Assembly: GCA_002433235.1 (NCBI GenBank)
Contig: DJHS01000101.1
Coordinates: forward strand, 1-64,000
Direction of reading: 5' to 3'
Origin: UBA6614 sp002433235
GTDB taxonomy: Bacteria; Verrucomicrobiota; Verrucomicrobiia; Limisphaerales; UBA1100
DNA: 64,000 nucleotides
A model generated the notes under the pieces. The model saw only the letters and a list, made by a program, of their open reading frames with translations, was not told the DNA's origin and made no database searches. Shown here one piece after another: positions 60,110 through 64,000 of the stretch; positions within the stretch are counted from its first letter, which is position 1, and each line of letters opens with the position of its first letter. Both the position numbers and the translations under genes were made by a program.

Positions 60110-60949
60110 TTACGGCGAAGACAAAGGGTAGCCAAGGAGAGCAGCCGTTTGATCCGCAAACGGCTTGTGGGTGGGAGGCAACACCTTTTTCCAGCGAGCC
60201 AAATACTGGCGGGTCGTGAGCGCCTGATCTTTCAACCCCGTGTTCAAGAGTCCGATGGCAGCAAGATGTTTTGGGTTCCGTTCGATCAATCCATAAAGCT
60301 GATAGGAAACGTATTTATAAATTTCCCGGTTGGGATAGCGTTTGCCTAACCGAAGCGCCTTCTCATGCTTGCGCAGCCATGGGATAAATTCCATCCCCTC
60401 GGGCTTGGCATTCTCCTTTTTCAAGTAATTGCCGGCGTAGGAATCGAGGTGCTTCGCATATCCCTTCCAGTTTGGATAAGGCGGATGGGTCTTCCACTCT
60501 TTGGCCATCACCATGATGGCATGATACGAGGCTGCCTCGCAAAAAGCCTCGTTGATCCAGTGGTTGGGCCCGGCACTGGGTTGATCCTGATTGATGACAA
60601 TATGCGTGAACTCATGGGAAAACTGGAAGGCAATCTGTGCCCAGCCCCAGCCATCCGAGACGCTAAGCATAATGCGCGACTCCCCATTCGGCCCCTTCCG
60701 GTCCAGTTGCACGGGATAACCATGATTCGCCTTGGGGATCAGGATCGGCTTGAATTTTCGGTCCGGATAATGCCGCGCAATTGCCATTGCCGCCGAGTTG
60801 CAAACCGCCACAAAATTCTCCGGCACCGTCCTGAAACCCTTCTGCGTAAACCGAATATCCAGCTTGGGAACATTGGGTGGAGGATTGTCGCTCCACGCAA
60901 TAGAACAGGAAAGTAACAACCAAAGGGCCAGGGAAGGTAACGATTTCAT
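60110..60949 (-). CDS. Exported zinc metallopeptidase-like protein
   Basis: A 279-residue protein with signal peptide (LPSLALWLLLSCSIAWSD). The zinc motif is HEFTH within QFSHEFTHIVINQDQP (about residue 103), with a third-ligand Glu likely in NEAFCEAASYH, a gluzincin arrangement. Starts at ATG 60949 (signal peptide) with another in-frame ATG at 60961. Lies 20 bases upstream of the flavin oxidase gene on the same strand. Protein substrate unknown. Confidence 0.8.
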   Translation of the reverse strand: MKSLPSLALWLLLSCSIAWSDNPPPNVPKLDIRFTQKGFRTVPENFVAVCNSAAMAIARHYPDRKFKPILIPKANHGYPVQLDRKGPNGESRIMLSVSDGWGWAQIAFQFSHEFTHIVINQDQPSAGPNHWINEAFCEAASYHAIMVMAKEWKTHPPYPNWKGYAKHLDSYAGNYLKKENAKPEGMEFIPWLRKHEKALRLGKRYPNREIYKYVSYQLYGLIERNPKHLAAIGLLNTGLKDQALTTRQYLARWKKVLPPTHKPFADQTAALLGYPLSSP

Positions 60950-60973
60950 CCGATGGGTCATCGCATAAACCGA

Positions 60974-61033
60974 TTAGTTTCGCTTTTCAAGATCATATAG
61001 TGCCTTCACTTCCGCCTCGCTCAAGGCGCGGTT
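60974..61033 (-). pseudogene. Possible remnant of a LamG-domain C-terminus
   Basis: The minus strand reads NRALSEAEVKALYDLEKRN followed by TAA. The NRALSxxEVxALY pattern is the closing motif of LamG/concanavalin-A-like domains, common in verrucomicrobial surface proteins. Upstream on the same strand the similarity stops at once (it would run into the GAF gene), so only a short tail is left. Chance similarity cannot be excluded over so few residues. Confidence 0.3.
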
Positions 61034-61472
61034 GGTGGATGTTTTTGCGGGGGGATCTTCCTTGGAGGCTTCGCTCAAATTAGCCTTGGAAGCTATTGTC
61101 AATGGGATTGAGCCTGCTGAGCGGGGGGCGGTTTTATTGCTGAATGAGGATCACACGCGGTTGGAATTTCGCGCGCATTTTCCCGAATATAAACCGGCAT
61201 TCAGCAGCACGTTAGCCATCAACACCCTGAACAGCGGGTCGGCTTTTGTTTGGAAAAGAGATACGGATGCGGCAGCTTCATCCTCTATCAAGAGATTGAA
61301 TATTCAGGGGGGCTTGTATGCGCCGCTGGGTTTTGGGGCCAACAGCCTAGGGGTTGTTTGTGTGGACTCAACCCATTCCAGTGCACAATTTTCGGGGGAT
61401 CATCTGTCAGATTTTGTGAGCATGGCCAAGGTGCTCTCGGTTTCGGTTTGTGCTTCCAAGGAGGATCATTAA
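61032..61472 (+). CDS. GAF-domain protein, apparently 5'-truncated duplicate of the next gene
   Basis: The open frame from a TTG at 61032 encodes about 146 residues that match the C-terminal GAF domain of the FHA-GAF gene 50 bases downstream almost position by position (EPAERGAVLLLNEDHTRLEF against EPAERGAVLLLNESHTRLEV; FGANSLGVVCVDST against FGSQQIGVACVDST). The FHA part is missing, and similarity begins right at the weak start. Third codon positions differ while the protein is conserved, so the copy has probably been under selection for some time. Alternatively it is a decaying fragment. Confidence 0.55.
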   Translation: MVDVFAGGSSLEASLKLALEAIVNGIEPAERGAVLLLNEDHTRLEFRAHFPEYKPAFSSTLAINTLNSGSAFVWKRDTDAAASSSIKRLNIQGGLYAPLGFGANSLGVVCVDSTHSSAQFSGDHLSDFVSMAKVLSVSVCASKEDH

Positions 61473-61521
61473 AAACTGGATTTTTCTTTGACACCGCGCG
61501 GGGAGGGGCTAGTTTTAAAGC

Positions 61522-62547
61522 ATGCCCGGCATCGAGGTGACGGTTTGTGTGCGAGGCAAGCGGGAGCATTATGCCTTTGATGAGGATGAGGTGTTGGTGG
61601 GGAGAATGGTGAAAGGGGGTTTCCCGGCATTAATTGTGATGGATGACAAGGTGTCGCGCCGACATGCCAGGATTTGGCGGGCGCTGGACGGGTATTGGAT
61701 GGAGGACTTGGGCAGCACGCATGGGACTTTCAAGGATGGGCATCGGTTGACGATGCCGGCGCGTTTGTGTTCAGGGGATTGTTTCAACTTGGGAGACTCG
61801 GCGCTAACCATTGATCGTGCGGATATTTCCTTGGGGACTGACGGAGGCGAACTAAAGGAGTTGCTGGATTTTCATCTCGTGAAGGATATTGGAATTTCGG
61901 ATGAAACGATTGAACTAAGCCCCAGCCTCCAAGCAAAAGTAGTGGCTCAGGAGAGAGCACAAGATGAGGTGGAAGAGTTGGCTGTTGAGGAGGGGGGAGG
62001 TGAGGGGAGAAAATGGACTTGGAGGGATACCGAGAGAACGCGGTTGGCTACCAGAAGTCATTCGTCAGGCTTGTTTGGGCGATTGGCGGATATTTTTTCG
62101 GCTGAGAAACCTTTGGAAGAATTGCTTGAGCTGGCTGTTAAGGCGATTGTGGAAACCATGGAGCCGGCTGAGCGCGGTGCGGTCTTGTTGTTGAATGAAT
62201 CGCATACCCGGCTGGAGGTTGGGGCGCACTTCCCGGTGTTTGAGCCTGCGTTTAGCCGCACGCTGGCCCTGAAAGTCTTGGCGTCCGGGAGGGCATTTAC
62301 TTGGGAGCGTGATTTAAGCGGGATGACGTCTGACTCAATCAAAATGCTGAATATCTGCGGGGGCATTTACGCGCCCATTGCCTTCGGCTCCCAGCAGATT
62401 GGCGTTGCGTGTGTGGATTCCACCAACCCCAAGGCCGAGTTCACCCATGAAGAGTTGGCTTTGTTTATCAACACTTCACAGGTGCTCGGGGCCTTGATCC
62501 ACGGCAAGTTGACCGTGGAGCGGAGTGGCGCGCCTAGCGCCGGCTAA
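61522..62547 (+). CDS. FHA-GAF signalling protein
   Basis: A 341-residue cytoplasmic protein. The FHA domain (about 20-95) shows VLVGR, DDKVSRRHARIWRAL and MEDLGSTHGTFKDGHRLT, a phosphothreonine-binding fold with the key Arg, Ser and His retained. A charged linker (about 130-180) leads to a GAF domain (about 190-325) with EPAERGAVLLLNESHTRLEV and ICGGIYAPIAFGSQQIGVAC. Such proteins read Ser/Thr kinase output and small ligands or redox state. The ECF-type sigma factor 630 bases downstream may belong to the same signalling group. Confidence 0.87.
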   Translation: MPGIEVTVCVRGKREHYAFDEDEVLVGRMVKGGFPALIVMDDKVSRRHARIWRALDGYWMEDLGSTHGTFKDGHRLTMPARLCSGDCFNLGDSALTIDRADISLGTDGGELKELLDFHLVKDIGISDETIELSPSLQAKVVAQERAQDEVEELAVEEGGGEGRKWTWRDTERTRLATRSHSSGLFGRLADIFSAEKPLEELLELAVKAIVETMEPAERGAVLLLNESHTRLEVGAHFPVFEPAFSRTLALKVLASGRAFTWERDLSGMTSDSIKMLNICGGIYAPIAFGSQQIGVACVDSTNPKAEFTHEELALFINTSQVLGALIHGKLTVERSGAPSAG

Positions 62548-62983
62548 GGGTCGGAATGGTGGGCGATATGGCGGAGCCCATTTGCAATTGGGGCATGGGG
62601 AACTGGATCCGGTTGTATTGGAACGACTGGAAGGCATAAGAGGGGTTTTTCTTCAACATCTCCTGAGCTTGCTTGTACATCGCCATGGCGCGTTCCTGAT
62701 TCTGGCGGGCGTGCTCCATGTACTCGTGTTTCCGACGAACCGCAGCCCAATACGCTGCGTCCTGCTGAAACATGGAACCCATGTTGCGGGAGACGGATTC
62801 CTGCGCCTGCATGGCATTCATCATCATTCGCTGATAGGGGTTCATGTGGTAGTTTCCGCCGTAGTACGAGTAACGACTGCTGAATTGGGGTGAGTAACGG
62901 CTTTGTGCATTGGCAATGTCCCCAAGAAATGTGCCGAAGGCGGCGAGTCCCAAAAGGGTGATTTTTTTGGCCCAGAATTTCAT
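62534..62983 (-). CDS. Small exported protein of unknown function
   Basis: A 149-residue protein with signal peptide (ITLLGLAAFGTFLGDIANAQ). The mature part is rich in Tyr, Met, Gln and Ser (YYGGNYHMNPYQRMMMNAMQ), with a helical charged middle (RRKHEYMEHARQNQERAMAM). No domain recognised. It overlaps the end of the FHA-GAF gene by 14 bases, tail to tail. Confidence 0.72.
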   Translation of the reverse strand: MKFWAKKITLLGLAAFGTFLGDIANAQSRYSPQFSSRYSYYGGNYHMNPYQRMMMNAMQAQESVSRNMGSMFQQDAAYWAAVRRKHEYMEHARQNQERAMAMYKQAQEMLKKNPSYAFQSFQYNRIQFPMPQLQMGSAISPTIPTLSRR

Positions 62984-63174
62984 TTTCGTCCTTTTTTAGT
63001 TTGTTCACTGCCTGAAGGCAGATTGTTATTCTCATTGGATAGTACTGGGGCTGCCTCGGATTTCTGTCATTTTCCTGAAATTTTTTTTCATCACCAGAAA
63101 GAGTCTGTTTTTGTGGGGATTTGGGTGCTTAGTGGGCTGGACGAAATTGACGGATTGGTGTTAAATCAAAGCCG

Positions 63175-63798
63175 ATGGAAGCTCCCAAGACAAGGCGGGA
63201 ACTGCTGGATAAACTCCGGATGACCAGTGTGGCCAAGAAGGATTGGGACGAGTTCTACGAGATTTACTGGAGGCTGGTTTACAAGGTGGCCACGAACTCA
63301 GGTCTGCCCCATGCCGATGCCCAGGACGTTGTCCAGAAGACCTTTATCAAGGTGGCTCAAAATATCGGCAGGTTTAAATATGATTCCAAAAAGGGGAAGT
63401 TCAGGAATTGGCTTTGCCTGATCGCCAAGCAACAGGCGGCGAGTCATTTTCGTAAAATTCCAATTGCGCCCATGGTCCCGGGACAGCCGCGGGTGTCATC
63501 GGAAACCGAGATTCGGAGAATGCCAGATTCAGCGAGTGACTGGGAGTCCGTTTGGGATGAGGAGGAACGCAGCCATTTGCTGCATACGGCACTGGAGCGG
63601 ATCAAGCCCCGGATTAAGCCACAACAATTCAAGATATTCTTGGCTCACTGTGTCAAGGGAATGAGCGTTAAGGAAGTGCAGGATTTGGTTGGCGTCAGTG
63701 CCAACCAAGTGTACTTGGCGAAAAACCGGGTGATGCCGCTCTTTGAGGAGGCGGTAAAGGCAGTGAGCCGGTTTGGGGCCGAAGGACCGGAGGTCTAG
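63175..63798 (+). CDS. ECF-type RNA polymerase sigma factor
   Basis: A 207-residue sigma-70 family protein. Region 2 (about 18-90) shows WDEFYEIYWRLVYKVATNSG, AQDVVQKTFIKVAQNIGRFK and FRNWLCLIAKQQA; region 4 (about 135-195) shows KIFLAHCVKGMSVKEVQDLV and a helix-turn-helix with VSANQVYLAKNRV. The linker has about 40 residues. This variety, common in planctomycetes and verrucomicrobia, lacks an adjacent anti-sigma gene and is often tied to Ser/Thr kinase signalling. Starts at ATG 63175; the 190 bases before it hold no gene I can see. Confidence 0.88.
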   Translation: MEAPKTRRELLDKLRMTSVAKKDWDEFYEIYWRLVYKVATNSGLPHADAQDVVQKTFIKVAQNIGRFKYDSKKGKFRNWLCLIAKQQAASHFRKIPIAPMVPGQPRVSSETEIRRMPDSASDWESVWDEEERSHLLHTALERIKPRIKPQQFKIFLAHCVKGMSVKEVQDLVGVSANQVYLAKNRVMPLFEEAVKAVSRFGAEGPEV

Positions 63799-64000
63799 TA
63801 CCCGCTATCGCCGGGGGCTTTTTGGATGAGTTCTATTTCGTAGCCTTCGGGAGCGTCGATGAAGGCGAAGCCACCACCGTTGTCTTTCATGTGCGGTCCA
63901 TCGGAATATTCCACTCCGTGGGCATTGATGTGCTGCTCGAATTCCTTGAGGCTCTCTACCTGGAAGGCGAGGTGTGTCAGGTCTTCCTGCACCTGCACGC
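63795..64000 (-). CDS. Glyoxalase/VOC-family protein, C-terminal part (runs off right edge)
   Basis: The minus strand from the window edge to TAG at 63795 encodes THLAFQVESLKEFEQHINAH and GGFAFIDAPEGYEIELIQKA, the last beta-alpha-beta unit of a VOC-fold protein; the Glu in YEIELIQ is the usual metal ligand. Lactoylglutathione lyase-like enzymes, dioxygenases and resistance proteins share the fold. The N-terminal half is outside the window. Its stop overlaps that of the convergent sigma factor gene. Confidence 0.8.
   Translation of the reverse strand, partial: VQVQEDLTHLAFQVESLKEFEQHINAHGVEYSDGPHMKDNGGGFAFIDAPEGYEIELIQKAPGDSGY

Overview
The window looks like a chromosomal segment of a Verrucomicrobiota bacterium from a draft or metagenome assembly (one run of 293 N). 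Pointers are a DUF1501 protein next to a giant cytochrome-c/WD40/DUF1549/DUF1553 protein, prepilin-like proteins of the AFTLIELL type, a futalosine-pathway MqnD-like gene, a Tol-Pal operon with two Pal genes, many Tat-type RR leaders, and palindromes that read as repeated QVSKPA-type peptides. The lineage is inferred from gene content only.

Layout. 1-1.5 kb (minus): aldo/keto reductase fragment and MqnD-like enzyme. 1.5-8 kb (plus): five-gene peptide ABC importer (permeases, lipoprotein binding protein, two ATPases) whose permeases resemble YejB/YejE. 8-9 kb: two pseudopilin-like genes. 9-14.7 kb: GluQ-RS, a carbon-nitrogen hydrolase, HU, PanE, GltX, PgsA and a BCP-type peroxiredoxin interrupted by an in-frame TGA exactly at the catalytic cysteine (probable selenoprotein). 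14.7-15.1 kb: two halves of initiator tRNA either side of the assembly gap. 15-27 kb: transporter, DUF1802, Maf, SerA, PpiC rotamase, DUF1844, a coiled-coil protein, MoaA, MetF, CoaE, GlgB. 27.4-32.4 kb: tolQ-tolR-tolA-tolB-pal-pal. 32.5-34.4 kb: tatA and a tatC with a long His/Asp-rich N-terminus. 34.4-37.6 kb: IspE, Lrp-type regulator, sugar-acid dehydratase. 37.6-44.2 kb (minus): DUF1501 plus the 1687-residue haem/WD40 protein.

44.4-47.3 kb is the most accessory-looking part: a prepilin whose C-terminus is a complete class-3-lipase-like domain (Ser-Asp-His) in more A/T-rich DNA, a small lipoprotein converging on its 3' end, palindromic repeats, direct repeats and a small CxxCH protein. 47.4-51.3 kb: metallopeptidase, MIF-like tautomerase and an unusual ABC cassette pairing a zinc-type binding lipoprotein with an FtsX-type permease that has His motifs. 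51.3-56.8 kb: small secreted proteins and a minus-strand group (TIM-barrel protein, 53-aa basic protein, HlyD-like adaptor, toroid-fold protein, and a deiodinase-like protein with EF-hands and another in-frame TGA at its catalytic position). 57-61 kb: intradiol dioxygenase, enolase-superfamily enzyme, sarcosine-oxidase-like flavoenzyme, metallopeptidase. 61-64 kb: GAF and FHA-GAF proteins, a small exported protein, an ECF-type sigma factor and a glyoxalase-fold fragment.

The strongest observation is the pair of TGA-interrupted redox genes about 38 kb apart. Both put TGA at the peroxidatic/catalytic Cys position, and both are followed by a hairpin whose apical loop begins CGUG 20-21 nt after the TGA, as expected of a bacterial SECIS element. 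No selenocysteine machinery lies in this window.
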